Positions 30,321-40,724 of a stretch of DNA of 64,000 nucleotides are shown piece by piece (the first letter of the stretch is position 1; each line of letters opens with the position of its first letter). The position numbers were made by a program, and so were the translations under genes. Origin of the DNA: Yponomeuta sedellus (Eukaryota; Arthropoda; Insecta; Lepidoptera; Yponomeutidae); NCBI GenBank assembly GCA_934045075.1, contig OW203736.1, forward strand, positions 3,330,591-3,394,590, in the 5' to 3' direction. The notes beneath the pieces were generated by a model. That model had not been told where the DNA came from. It worked only from the letters and a program-made list of their open reading frames with translations, and did not search any database.

Positions 30321-31526
30321 TACATACATACATACACACGCACCTGCGTGCGTGGTCGGATAAATTATATATTTTATTAATAAAATTGTGAAGGTTCACT
30401 ATTTTATTTTACGGTTTCGTAAAAAAATCTTCGGGCATGCATAACATAATATTGTATTTCATTTCAGATCAAAGAATTTTCTTCTACATGTGGTACAAGT
30501 GGAAAGCAAAAAATATCAAAGATTGGATTAATCGTAGCAAGATGTTTCTTCACTGATGAACTACTAAATCAATTAACCTGGAAAGGCATTAAGGGGATTC
30601 AAAAAGTACCCCTATTAAAATTCATCAAAATAAGACATTTGTTTTATAAAATTGTCAAATTAGCGGACAGCTCTTGCTCTGCAAAAGATGCCGACATGTT
30701 TTTACAAAACAGTGCCATTAAACATAGTGGCCAGCGTCTCAAACGGAAATCGTAAGTATGAACAGTTATTATACCTACCTATTTTCTTTTTAGTTATTTG
30801 TTAGTATAGATCCTTCTATCAAAGATAAAAAATACTTGTATTAAACTCAGAACTATATGTTAAATAAATAGAGACGCTTGATATATTAAAAATATATATT
30901 TGCTTTGAAGAAGGAACTGACACAATGACATACTGTCGTTCAATAATTAAATAATGCATCGAAACTATTCCTATTTTGTTGTAGTTTGCAAGACAAAATT
31001 TCACACCCAAAGAAAAATAAAGTTGAAAGCGAAAAGGAGACTACTGCTAAAAATATAAACGAGACCACGTCTAATGATCAAAAATGCATGACTGCTAAGA
31101 ATGATAAGGAACCTACTAATTATAATGAAAAGGAGACTATTACTTCTGAGAAAGAAAAAGAGAATACTTCTAACAAAGAAAAAAATGCTACTGATGAGAA
31201 TGAGGAGGATCCAGAAACGATCCATAATTCAGCTGACGAAACTAATGAAGGAGATACTGATAAAAATGTGGAGGATGAGACCGCTGACAAGGAAAACAAG
31301 ATCGGTATGTTATTCAAAGAGTAGTGCCATTTGTACTATCCATCATTTACTTAACACAAATTAACTTAAATTTTTTTTTACAGGTGATCCCTCAGACACA
31401 ATAAAAATTACAACACTCTCTGAAATAAAAATAAACAACAAGAATATCGACAGACAGAATAAGACTAAAATAATGAATATCAGTTCTGACAATTTGCTTA
31501 CATCTCAAGTTTTTGAGAAAATATAA
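28932..31526 (+). CDS. DUF4806-domain accessory protein of transposon A, six exons
   Basis: Exons 28932-29203, 29437-29873, 29972-30204, 30468-30751, 30985-31304 and 31384-31526 all have GT/AG borders and compatible phases, giving 562 aa with no stop. After a short N-terminal module ([20 protein letters not shown]) there is an acidic middle, a coiled-coil-like stretch ([17 protein letters not shown]), then a DUF4806-like domain at about residues 285-370 ([18 protein letters not shown] to [16 protein letters not shown]). The tail is Lys/Glu/Thr-rich. DUF4806 proteins are typical passengers of insect TEs; the function is unknown. Intactness suggests selection or a recent arrival. Confidence 0.85.
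29229..29375. mobile_element. Small MITE in intron 1
   Basis: About 147 bp with long inverted arms (about 70 bases each). The left starts AGGTCTTTCCAAAATAGTG and the right is its near-complement ending CACTATTTTGGAAATACCC. The flanks are TA-rich (TATA on both sides), suggesting a Tc1/mariner-type TA target. Confidence 0.7.
30226..30346. repeat. CA/CATA microsatellite in intron 3
   Basis: A CA dinucleotide run with short CGCA and CATA interruptions. It encodes only artefactual Thr-His repeats. Confidence 0.95.
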
Positions 31527-32347
31527 AAGGTGACGCTACTTGTCTGTTCTCCGACATTACTCGTACATCATTGGAATTATGTTTAGTGTAGCAATATAAT
31601 TTTATTCGAGTTAAAACAGATGGAAATTCACAATGTGAACTATACTGGGAGTAGAATTACCATCCGTTTTATCTCGAATAAAATAAAAAAATGTCTACAC
31701 TGTCATTCGCTACCTAAGTCAGATTAGAGTATTACTGTTATTTCAATTATAAAATATATTTTTCTTTCAAATTTGGAAGTTTAGAGAAGCATTTAAGTTG
31801 ATTTCGAGAAAGATTTTTAAAATTTTTTGTTACAATTATTATTTTTAACATGTATGGTAAAAATTATGTTGATTTTTAGAAACATTTTTAATAATTTTTG
31901 TTACGTTTATTTTTAACATTTATGTGAAATGCAACTAAAGGTACTGCAAAGATTTTCGCAATATCAGTCTAAAATTCGTAAAATTAGTCTAAATTAAGGA
32001 ATTCGTTTTAAAGGAAGAATATTTCACTTTAAACACGCATCATTATACTATGTGATTTAAATCTTCTATTTTTAAGAAAAGTGAATGTTTAGAATTTTCA
32101 GTTTTTCTTGCTAATATGTATCTATATATCTGCTATATTATGATAATCTTATCTAATAAACTATTTAAATAAACAAAACTATTATAAAGTGAAAGTAAGT
32201 ATTTGGTACTACTAAATCTTAACGGGCTACCCCGTTAATCTAGAAAAACTGTGAAAAAAGAAGAAAATATTTTTTTTTAATCAATTTTTTCTAGTTCTTA
32301 CAGGTTTACGGGTTAGCGCCTATATAATATTTAGTACTACTGAATAT
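31527..32347. repeat. Intergenic region with an inverted repeat
   Basis: No gene. An imperfect inverted repeat at about 31600-31684 has arms TTTTATTCGAGTTAAAACAG and its near-complement. A second, about 165-bp imperfect foldback (32187-32352), starts GTAAGTATTTGGTACTACT and overlaps the 3' end of the minus-strand transposase. The rest is AT-rich. Confidence 0.65.
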
Positions 32348-34626
32348 TTACTTTCTTAATGTTGACAATATTGGAATAAATACCATCTTTGTAGTACAAA
32401 TCATAGATAGAAGTTTACATTTGACGTCTTTTAAATTGTATTTCTTTAATTCCTCTTGCTCGTAAGGGAGTGATGTTGCAAAAATGTTTAAACGAGAAGA
32501 ATTAAACGGTCGTTCAAAAAAATTGCATTTGTTTTTTATACTTTCCCCGGTGATTTGTATGTTTCCTTGATCGAAACTTGCAAATTTCATCTCTACAATA
32601 TTATTATCAGTAGTTAAGAACCATTTATTTTTTGAATGTTTTGATAAGTGGTAATTTTCGTTTATTTTTACAGTAGTAAATACTTTTTCGCCTGTTTCCA
32701 ACATAATTTCATTTTTAACAATAGGATATCCTTGTTTAGATTTACAATCAATGAAATTTAAATGTGACATTTCCTGAATGCGCTTTGCTACTTGCTCTAG
32801 CGGTTTATCGCCTTTTCGTAAAAGGTTTTTTATTCGAAACAACATGCTTTCGAATGGATATGCGCTAAGAGAAGGTAGGGACCCAAACCTTGAAACATCA
32901 TTTACAATATGGCATAAATTATGAATATTACTGCTCACAGAGTCACGACCGTAGATCTCTGCATATTTTTCTATGTAATCAATAAAAAGCTTTGCAGCTA
33001 TGTGCCGGTAAGATGCATATTCATTGGAATAACAAATAGTAGTGGCACAAAATAATGTTAAAAAATGTTGATAAATTTCAAATGATAAGTGTTCTTTTAG
33101 CACTATTAGGCCAAAGTATAGCAAAAAGTTTTTTTATTCAGCAGCTTTCCAAAAGTGAAGGGTATCTAGTTCTCTCATTCTTCCCTGCTGTATTTCAGAC
33201 GGAGTAGTGGTTTTAACTTCCATTAATTTTCTGGAAACATCTTGAATTTCTCGTGCCGACCACTTTGTTTGAAAATTGTAACTGCCACTAGTCCATCCCA
33301 ATAAACATCTCTTCATTACTCCTAAATCCAATAAATGTAGAGCATCTGCAATCGTAAAATCCTGAACAAGATCTATTGGTAGATCTTCGATTGGACTTTT
33401 TTCTTTGTGGTGATCTGGATCTAATTGATTTCCGAATGAATGGTCACTTCGTAAAGGCATGTCCGTCCTAGGAAAACTCATATGCCGTCCTCTTCTGTCG
33501 TACTCTCCGATTACTGAACATTTCATGCACCCGTGATAGCTGTTAAATCCCACAGTACCTGAAAATTAAAAGTAAATCGGTTAATAACCACGAAGGTACA
33601 AAACATATCATCTGCTGAGCAAGTGTTAAAGAAGATTGATTTATACAAATATTCGCAAATGTAGTTTCTTTTAATTGATTCATGTGTAAGTGCCCAGATA
33701 CAAGGCAAAAGAAACTCAAATAATGTTTTTCATAATTACGATTTAGAACTCACCTTTAATAAAGCATCTCGCCGGTGTGTCACAAATGAAGCAACGAATT
33801 TTTATAGATAAGATTTTCTCTTGAATAAGTAATCCATCTTGGAGTAAATTTGCGAGCTCGTTTACAAATGGACGCAAAAATAATTCCAACGGCGGTTTAG
33901 TGTTTCCAAAATATATTGCTATGACTAAAGGGGCAACTTCCAACCCGTCTAATTTACCCAAAATCGGCCAAAATTCATTTTTTGTACTTTTTGCTATAGG
34001 CAAGCCGTCTATGTTGAAAGACAAAGATATGCATGATGGTAATTCTGTCATCATTTGAGACAAAATTTCCTTTAAACAATTCTCTAAGCCGTTATACCAA
34101 TATTTTCCACAACCCATGGGTATTATATTGATTGTCTTTGGCGTTTTCAATAGAGTCCTAGAGTCTTTTGGTAAAAAATATTTGAAATCTGAGTTTGGAT
34201 GTTCTCGCAATATAGAAAGTAAGTCATTTAAGGCAGTGTGAGGAACTTGACGCTTAATTGCCCATTGCTGAATTTTTTCTTTTGTTTTGATAGAAGGTTC
34301 ATTATCGTCAGTATCTGATGACTCGTTGCTCAGTGCAGCTTCAAAATCTTCGGTTTCTACAGAAAAAGTATTGGAATCGGAACCGTCATCGGCAGAAAAT
34401 TCGGCACCACTTGATTCAGAATTATTTATTTGATTTACAGAAGCTGCATCGACGGCGTTAGAAGGTATCAAAATTTTGTCGTTTAATCCTGAATTATTTG
34501 TATTATCATTTTGACTGTCAGATGCTGAAGACCGTGCATTAGATACATTACCTGAAATTTAATAAAACGTTTTTTAACCAAACAATACGTAAATTTAATC
34601 AGGTAAGTACCTTTTTGTTGTTTTTA

Positions 34627-35035
34627 AAGCACAAACCCGTGCTAAGGATTAAATTTAGAAGAAATAAAGAATATAAAAATTAAATTAAATTATTAAATTT
34701 TTAATTTCTTTATTTCTTCTAAATTCAATCCTTAGCACGGGTTAGTCCTCTAGAAACAACAAAAAGTTTATAAAGCCTGGCAAAATCGTTTCCATAGATT
34801 TTCTATCTGCAAAGATAGAACTTTGGGATTGTGAAGACGTCTTCTTCACAATAGATGGCGCCAACGTCTCGGAAGACGGTAGATATGAGGTAGGTATTAA
34901 GAATTTTCACTGGATCTGCTACCTGCTTGGGTGGCCTAATTGGTAAGGTGCTCGCCCCAGATAGGCGAATGATCTGGGTTCTAATCCCAGCTCAAGTGAA
35001 AATTTTTAATTTCTTTATTCCAGGTAAGTACCTAC
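34627..35035. mobile_element. Composite hairpin plus tRNA-like element, copy 1
   Basis: It starts with a strong inverted repeat (34631-34744; arms AACCCGTGCTAAGGATT and complement), followed by small hairpins (GTGAAGACGTCTTCTTCAC near 34830-34850) and a tRNA-like module at 34925-34997. The module is framed by AATTTTCACT and AGTGAAAATTT. A second element at 53845-54145 shares the tRNA-like module, the GTGAAATTTT frame and TCCTTAGCACGGGTTAGT. Confidence 0.6.
34925..34997 (+). other. tRNA-like sequence (not a functional tRNA)
   Basis: It folds by eye into an acceptor stem (GCTTGGG/CTCAAGT with two G-U pairs), a D arm, a five-pair anticodon stem (TCGCC/GGCGA) and a perfect T arm (CTGGG TTCTAAT CCCAG). 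The anticodon loop is CCAGATA, lacking U33, so it is very unlikely to decode. It belongs to a repeated element. Confidence 0.6.
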
Positions 35036-35504
35036 ATATTTACTTTTACTAGACTAAATATCCTCAAATTAAAATAAATAACTACAAGACAATAATTGTA
35101 TTAAATTATGTTTTAAGAAGATAAAGATGATCTAGATAGGTACGATATATTATATTATAAATTAAGCACTCACTTATTGGATCTTGATTTCGTCTTACAA
35201 AATCGTTGATTTTCCTGTAGTAAGTCGATGTGTGCCGGAAATAACGTTTTTTCGGCTGCTTACTCATACTCGTACCTAATTGGCATACAATTCCGATATA
35301 TTTGAGAACCAGGTGTAGCTGGTTGATATTTTTATGCTTGTTTGGTAACATTTTGTTTTGGAATTATGACGTAACATTACGAAACTTTGTGTACATGAAT
35401 ATCATTCCAGTAACAAAGTTGCCATTACGTTACAACACATTTCATCTTTGATTGTTCGCTTGTTGAAAACTCAACGCAATATGTATGAAATAAAGTTGAC
35501 ACAA

Positions 35505-35715
35505 ATCCGTACATATTGTGTTGACTCATCGACTACAAAGAGTTACTGAAACACTATCCGGAAAACTGTGTAGACACTGTTACAACACATGTAAACTAAA
35601 CTGAAGTCGTCACAAATGCATACATATTTTGTCGACACAACGACTACAAAGAGTTACTGAAACACTATCCGGAAAACTGTGTAAACACTAATACCACACA
35701 TATAAACCGAAACGC
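35505..35715. repeat. Two-copy 111-bp tandem repeat at the right end of transposon A
   Basis: GACTACAAAGAGTTACTGAA occurs at 35531 and 35642 within a longer repeated unit (period 111). Further GTTAC-type motifs continue to the terminal repeat. It is probably subterminal transposase-binding DNA. Confidence 0.75.
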
Positions 35716-35803
35716 ACACAGTCGCATTGTTTCGAAACAATAACGGAACTTTGTCAATTTGTTACTGACTCAAATATTTTGCGACCAAAAAATGCTATCT
35801 GGG

Positions 35804-35842
35804 GTACATCTCATCGTCAGAGTCGCTTTCCTGCTTCAACTC
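35804..35842 (-). pseudogene. mag-like Gag-Pol sliver
   Basis: Between the CMC-like element and LINE 1, the minus strand reads ELKQESDSDDEMY in frame, linking the gag end (RPNRVY, about 40740) to the protease region (YISTIECVDA, about 28190). AACTC at 35838-35842 is one copy of the LINE 1 target duplication. Confidence 0.8.
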
Positions 35843-36197
35843 CTCTTCCCTCGGACCGCTACTAGCGATTAGACGTGTGACCAGTGTCCGACAATACAAT
35901 ATTTTTAAAATCACCTTCAATTTATTCAAACAAAAGATCGCCTTTGAATAGTGTGCATCGTCCAGTATATGTAGACACTTAACCGTGTGTCGGCTGCGTG
36001 GTGGCCGAGCTCATCGCTAACTGGAAAAGATAAGACTCGTCGAAGCGTGGATACCGTCCAGATTACAAAGACCCCGAAGTGCAGTAGATTATCGTGTTGG
36101 CGGAGATCAACGATAACTGGAATTGATAACGACGTCTCAGTTTAACCACGGTAAATAAGAACATTTTTGCGCTCAAAACTTAATCAAAGTATTTAAA

Positions 36198-37082
36198 ATG
36201 GATAGTCTCGTGGACAAATCAGCTTCTGACTCAGAACTGAGTACAAAAAGGATCGATACTACTCCTACGAACTACATGCTGTCTCGCTATAAAAGACGGA
36301 GGGAAGGAGACTATAATGAAGATCTTAAACAAGAACTAAGTTTATTCAAGGAGGAAGTAAAGGAGATGATTATGAATTTGTTTGCAACTCATGAATTGAA
36401 GCTGGAAGGCATCACTGAAATTCAGAAAGACATACGAGCATCTAATATTAACACTGAGAATAGCATTGCACTGCTCACTGCTCAGAACGAAGAACTAAGG
36501 AAGAAAATTGAGAAATTGGAAACCCGTTCAAAAGAGGACCGCCTACGCATTGCTTCCCTTGAAAGCAAAATAGAAGATTTTCAAAGAAACAACCGCAAAA
36601 CCAACTTTGAAATAAAAAATATTCCTAAACGCGAAGGAGAGCGAAAGGAGGATCTCGTGGAAATGGTGACGTGTCTTACAAACAGTGTGGGACTTGACTT
36701 CAACAAAACTGATATTAAAGACATCTACCGAGTTCGTGGAAAAAAGGACAAGTCCCCAAATACACCAGTCGTCGTTGAAATTTCGTCGACCCTCCAGAGA
36801 AGCGAGCTTTTAAAAAAATGCAAAGAATTTAACTATAAGAACAAAAGCAAGCTATGTGCAAAACACCTAGGCTTACGGACCTCAGAAGACACTCCGATCT
36901 TTGTGTCAGAACAGCTGACCGCTAAGGGATCCCGGCTATTTTTTCTCGCTCGGGACTTGACCAAAACGAAGCAATATAAATATTGCTGGACCTCATTTGG
37001 CAAGATTTACCTCAGAAGAGACGACAACTCACCGTACGTTGAAATCACCAGTGAATCGCAGGCTCATCAGCTTAGCCAATAA
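36198..37082 (+). CDS. LINE 1 ORF1 (coiled coil, FP-like domain)
   Basis: 294 aa. After a basic stretch (YMLSRYKRRREGD) a long coiled coil runs from about residues 45-140 (LTAQNEELRKKIEKLETRSK). A C-terminal domain follows (KTNFEIKNIPKREGE, VVVEISSTLQRSELLKKCKEF, GSRLFFLARDL), similar to the baculovirus FP-type domain seen in many insect LINE ORF1s. Such proteins bind RNA as trimers and act as chaperones in retrotransposition. No lesion is seen. It ends 281 bases before ORF2. Confidence 0.85.
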   Translation: MDSLVDKSASDSELSTKRIDTTPTNYMLSRYKRRREGDYNEDLKQELSLFKEEVKEMIMNLFATHELKLEGITEIQKDIRASNINTENSIALLTAQNEELRKKIEKLETRSKEDRLRIASLESKIEDFQRNNRKTNFEIKNIPKREGERKEDLVEMVTCLTNSVGLDFNKTDIKDIYRVRGKKDKSPNTPVVVEISSTLQRSELLKKCKEFNYKNKSKLCAKHLGLRTSEDTPIFVSEQLTAKGSRLFFLARDLTKTKQYKYCWTSFGKIYLRRDDNSPYVEITSESQAHQLSQ

Positions 37083-37363
37083 GGTATTTCTTCATAAAGG
37101 TTACTGTTTTGTTACTAAGGTGATGCTACTGCTATACTTCTTATATACTTTTAAAGCCCTTTTGTACATTCATACAAAACAAACAACTTATACACTCCAT
37201 GATTCGCTAATAAAAAAATTCATCCAATTAAATCCTTACATACATAAATACACACACACAATCTCTTACCCTACTTACAATTTAATCTCAACCTACACTC
37301 ATGTAATTTATGAAAAGAAACTGATTTTACTCTCAATAATAAAAAACATAAACTTATTATACT

Positions 37364-40300
37364 ATGACAAACTTAAAACTAATTTTCAGCAATTTTTTGA
37401 AAAGTATGGCTGGTTTTCCACTACACTTTATGATGGATAGGCCACTCGAAACCTTAAACGAGATAGACAACTCTGAAGTAGCGCAAGCTTTTCAATGTAA
37501 TATTGAAAACCTGAGCACACACATAGCTTATAAAGACAAGGGTTTGACAGTAATAACACAAAATATAAGGAGTATTTATGGAAACATTAATGATTTAGAA
37601 GTGACTCTTTCAAGCCTGAAATTATGTGCTGATGTACTGCTTTTGACGAAATGTCGTATTAACCCAGATAAGCCAATTCCTAGTCTCAAAAATTATACCC
37701 CGTTTGCCACAAAATATCATTTGAATCAAAATGATGGAGTTGTGGCATACGTAAAGAGATCCCTAACTGCTACCGTCAGGGAAATAAGGTTAGTACATGC
37801 TTCGTGTTTACAAATTAAGATTGGTAGTGTTATTATTTTAGGAATATATCGCTCTCCATCTAATTCAAATGCAGATAATTTTATAAACTCTTTGAACTTA
37901 CATCTAAGTACATTAAATAGGAATAAAAATGTTGTTCTTACCGGTGACTTAAATATAAATATTATTTCTACAGTAAATCAAAGTTACGACCACAACAATC
38001 GGTCCAACTACCTTAATATGCTTGCTATGCATGGATTATTCTCAGGTCATTATTATCCCACTAGAAAAGAAAACTGCCTAGATCACTTTTTTCTTAAAAT
38101 TAACAGACAAACATGTCAGGCAAAAATTGCAGTATTAAATACTAGTATTACAGATCATCTTATGGTACTTCTTAATCTCACTTATTCAAAACATAAATAT
38201 GTCTGCGAAAGAAAAAAAACCGTAACCAACTACCAAAAAGCTGTCGAGTCTATGAGCAAAAAGGACTTATCTTACTTACTGACCAGTGAAGACCCTTACT
38301 TAATAACTAGTGAACTAATTGGTAACATTTCGGAAGTTATTGAAGAAAATACAACTATTGTAACAATTCCTAAAAATAAAAGAATTATCAAACCCTGGAT
38401 AACTCCTGGAATCTTAAGATGCATTAAAAATAGGAACAAAATGCAAAAAGAACTAAAATGTGATCCAAACAATGAAATACTTGCGCTAACATTTAAGAGA
38501 TATAGAAATTATTGTAATAAACTAGTCAAAAAATTGAAAAGAACGTACGACAGGCAAAAACTTTTAGATTCTACAAAAAATTCTAGACGCCTTTGGAGAA
38601 ATATCAAAGATATCACTAACCTAACTAGTAGTAAATCCGATAATACAATTTTACTAAATACATGTGCGACTTCGACAGAATCAACGAATAAAATTAATAA
38701 ATATTTCAGTAACATCGGAAAAACTCTAGCAGAAGGCATAAAAAAGGGCTACAACGGAAATTCGACAGTTGCTAAAGGTAATTCTATAAATAATAATCAG
38801 AGTTCCTCATTTGTTCTATTGGAAACTTTCCCTGAAGAGGTTCATAGCATCCTAATGAGCCTTAAATCTGACAGTGCTCCGGGGTGGGATAAAATCACAA
38901 CCAAGTTTCTGAAGTTGGCAAAACAAATATTAGTGCCTTTAATTAGTCATTTAGCAAATTTATGTTTTGAAAGAGGCGTTTTTCCTGCACTTTTAAAAAA
39001 ATCAATTGTTACACCTGTTTTTAAGGGTGGAGAAGATAGGCAAGACATAAATAATTACAGGCCGATTTCAGTGTTGCCAGCGATTTCAAAAATTATAGAA
39101 AAATTACTAAACAATAGATTAGTCAAATATTTAGAAGATTTTGATATCCTGCCTAACTCACAGTTTGGGTTCAGACCAGGTATATGTACAGAGGACGCTG
39201 TTGCTGCACTGAGCTCTGTGATAGTTGACAATTTGGATAGAGGAAAAAAATGCCTCACTGTATTTTTAGATCTCAAAAAGGCATTCGATACTGTGGCTGT
39301 TCCTATTATGATCAGGAAACTCGAACTTGTAGGAATTAGAGGTGTCCCACTGAAAATATTTCATGATTACATGTGTGAGCGGCAACAAAGTGTCAAAATA
39401 GGAAGTGACCTCAGTGACTACGATTACATATCTTTTGGCGTTCCGCAGGGAAGTATCCTTGGTCCGACCCTCTTCCTGATCTACCTTTATGATTTGGGTA
39501 GTCTCAATATCTGTCATGGTCAGATCTTCTCATACGCAGATGACACAGCGGTAGTATTTACAGATTCAAATTGGCGAGACGTTTACAATCATGCTGAAAC
39601 AGAACTCGCCGAGGTTGCTAGATGGCTCGAAACTAACCTTTTAACCCTAAATACCAGCAAGACTAATTACATTTGTTTCTCGATCAACAGCCGTGGACAG
39701 CCAGACAGTAGCCTTGGCCTAACAATTCATAGCTGCGAAAACCCTAATTGCAATAACTGTGAATGCCCCACATTAACTAGGGTACCTGCTGTCAAATATT
39801 TAGGTGTCATGATTGACCAAAGGTTATCATGGCATGCACATATAGATCTTTTGGCAACTAGGATAAGAAAAATGATTTGGGTTTTTAAGATCTTGCGCCA
39901 CGTAGCAAATAAGGAACTAACATGTAAAATATATACCGCACTAGCCCAATCAATACTAACCTATTGCATTCCGGTTTGGGGTGGGGCTTCAAAGACAAAA
40001 CTTATAGAACTAGAAAGAGCACAACGTGCCTTACTAAAAACTATGTTATTTAAACCATATCGATTCCCTACGACATCTCTTTATGCCATTTGTGACATGC
40101 TTTCTGTCAGACGTTTATATATTCTACGTACAATTCTGAGACTTCATAAGTCCCTGCCATTTGATATAAATACCTATAAAAAGAAGAGAAATGGTAAAGT
40201 CGCACGTATGGTTCGTACTAAGACTACTTTTGCTAGTTGCCAAATCGTAAAACAATCTGCACATTTGTATAACATAATTAACAAAAAATTAGACATATAC

Positions 40301-40396
40301 CCAAAAACATGCTACGAGTGTAAAAATGTTTTGACTGAATGGGTTAAAGGTTTAAGTTATGATGAGGTAGAACATTTATTAAAATATCTTGTATAG
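37364..40396 (+). CDS. LINE 1 ORF2: APE endonuclease and reverse transcriptase
   Basis: 1010 aa, open. The first 240 residues are an APE-like endonuclease (VITQNIRSIYGN, GIYRSPSN, GDLNINI, TDHLMVLLNL), but the position normally holding the catalytic Glu of the TE motif reads LLLTKCRI, a Lys. RT motifs follow: KSDSAPGWDKITTKFLK, NNYRPISVLPAISKI, FLDLKKAFDT, GVPQGSILGP and YADDTAVVF. The C-terminal region has the usual LINE thumb. Target-primed reverse transcription is the expected role. The Glu-to-Lys change may disable cleavage. The start codon choice is uncertain; several ATGs lie in the first 30 codons. Confidence 0.9.
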   Translation: MTNLKLIFSNFLKSMAGFPLHFMMDRPLETLNEIDNSEVAQAFQCNIENLSTHIAYKDKGLTVITQNIRSIYGNINDLEVTLSSLKLCADVLLLTKCRINPDKPIPSLKNYTPFATKYHLNQNDGVVAYVKRSLTATVREIRLVHASCLQIKIGSVIILGIYRSPSNSNADNFINSLNLHLSTLNRNKNVVLTGDLNINIISTVNQSYDHNNRSNYLNMLAMHGLFSGHYYPTRKENCLDHFFLKINRQTCQAKIAVLNTSITDHLMVLLNLTYSKHKYVCERKKTVTNYQKAVESMSKKDLSYLLTSEDPYLITSELIGNISEVIEENTTIVTIPKNKRIIKPWITPGILRCIKNRNKMQKELKCDPNNEILALTFKRYRNYCNKLVKKLKRTYDRQKLLDSTKNSRRLWRNIKDITNLTSSKSDNTILLNTCATSTESTNKINKYFSNIGKTLAEGIKKGYNGNSTVAKGNSINNNQSSSFVLLETFPEEVHSILMSLKSDSAPGWDKITTKFLKLAKQILVPLISHLANLCFERGVFPALLKKSIVTPVFKGGEDRQDINNYRPISVLPAISKIIEKLLNNRLVKYLEDFDILPNSQFGFRPGICTEDAVAALSSVIVDNLDRGKKCLTVFLDLKKAFDTVAVPIMIRKLELVGIRGVPLKIFHDYMCERQQSVKIGSDLSDYDYISFGVPQGSILGPTLFLIYLYDLGSLNICHGQIFSYADDTAVVFTDSNWRDVYNHAETELAEVARWLETNLLTLNTSKTNYICFSINSRGQPDSSLGLTIHSCENPNCNNCECPTLTRVPAVKYLGVMIDQRLSWHAHIDLLATRIRKMIWVFKILRHVANKELTCKIYTALAQSILTYCIPVWGGASKTKLIELERAQRALLKTMLFKPYRFPTTSLYAICDMLSVRRLYILRTILRLHKSLPFDINTYKKKRNGKVARMVRTKTTFASCQIVKQSAHLYNIINKKLDIYPKTCYECKNVLTEWVKGLSYDEVEHLLKYLV

Positions 40397-40420
40397 GATG
40401 CAACAAATGTAAAACTTTCA

Positions 40421-40515
40421 AACACACACTCACTCACACACACACACACACGTTCACGCACGTACACGCACACCCCCATACACAGACAAACACACCCTCA
40501 CACACCCTCACACAC

Positions 40516-40554
<39 letters not shown>
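40421..40554. repeat. CA-rich microsatellite in the LINE 1 3' UTR
   Basis: CACACA runs with CACACCCTCA interruptions (repeated three times near 40495-40520) follow the ORF2 stop. Confidence 0.93.
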
Positions 40555-40556
<2 letters not shown>

Positions 40557-40724
40557 GACTGCATGTAATTATCTAATAGGTCACTTTAAATTTATTTAAT
40601 AATTAAATATTTGTGGAAGAGCGGGCCCTCCTGACACAGGTATTTCTATACTTACTAGGAGGGTCCAGCCCGTGTATTATTTTGTAAACTTTGTTGTGAA
40701 ATAAACAATTTGAATTTGAATTTG

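Larger units (their letters stand above)
32348..35267 (-). pseudogene. CMC-like transposase A, one in-frame stop
   Basis: Exons 35267-35174, 34551-33754 and 33558-32348 join in phase to about 700 codons. The N-terminus is basic (SKQPKKRYFRHT), then acidic Ser-rich. Family-like blocks are FNIDGLPIAKS, GCMKCSVIGEY (a zinc-binding CxxC pair), ADALHLLDLGVMK and NIHNLCHIVNDVSRFG...SAYPFESML, as in CMC/EnSpm-type transposases of insects. A single TAA at 33134-33136 interrupts the conserved segment between WKAAE and NFLLYFG, where a Tyr or similar residue is expected. Everything else is open. The tRNA-like repeat (34627-35035) lies in intron 1. Confidence 0.82.
28204..35803. mobile_element. CMC-like DNA transposon A with DUF4806 accessory gene
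   Basis: The ends are CCCAGATAGCATTTTTTGGT (28204) and its complement (ending 35803), a 20-bp perfect inverted repeat. The flanks are GT on both sides, a 2-bp duplication; removing the element restores the mag frame (DDEMY then YIST). It holds a six-exon DUF4806 gene (plus) and a three-exon transposase (minus) that converge. Subterminal regions are rich in GTTACGA/GTAACA motifs. CMC elements normally give 2-4-bp duplications; the terminus is not the plant-type CACTA. Confidence 0.87.
35843..40724 (+). mobile_element. LINE 1, complete APE-type non-LTR retrotransposon
   Basis: It is flanked by AACTC at 35838-35842 and 40725-40729. It has a 5' UTR of about 355 bp, ORF1, ORF2, a CA-rich 3' UTR and an AATTTGAATTTG tail. 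The mag frame is restored when it is removed, fixing the borders. The clade is Jockey/CR1-like by ORF1 and RT features (inference). The length of 4.9 kb is full size. Confidence 0.9.

Noticed and set aside
30154..30363. ORF of His/Thr repeats.
   Set aside because: It is a CA microsatellite in an intron of the DUF4806 gene; only its first part is real exon.
34925..34997. Functional tRNA gene.
   Set aside because: The anticodon loop lacks U33, pairing is degenerate, and it is part of a repeated element.
28204..35803. Plant-type CACTA transposon.
   Set aside because: The ends read CCCAG rather than CACTA, and the duplication is 2 bp.
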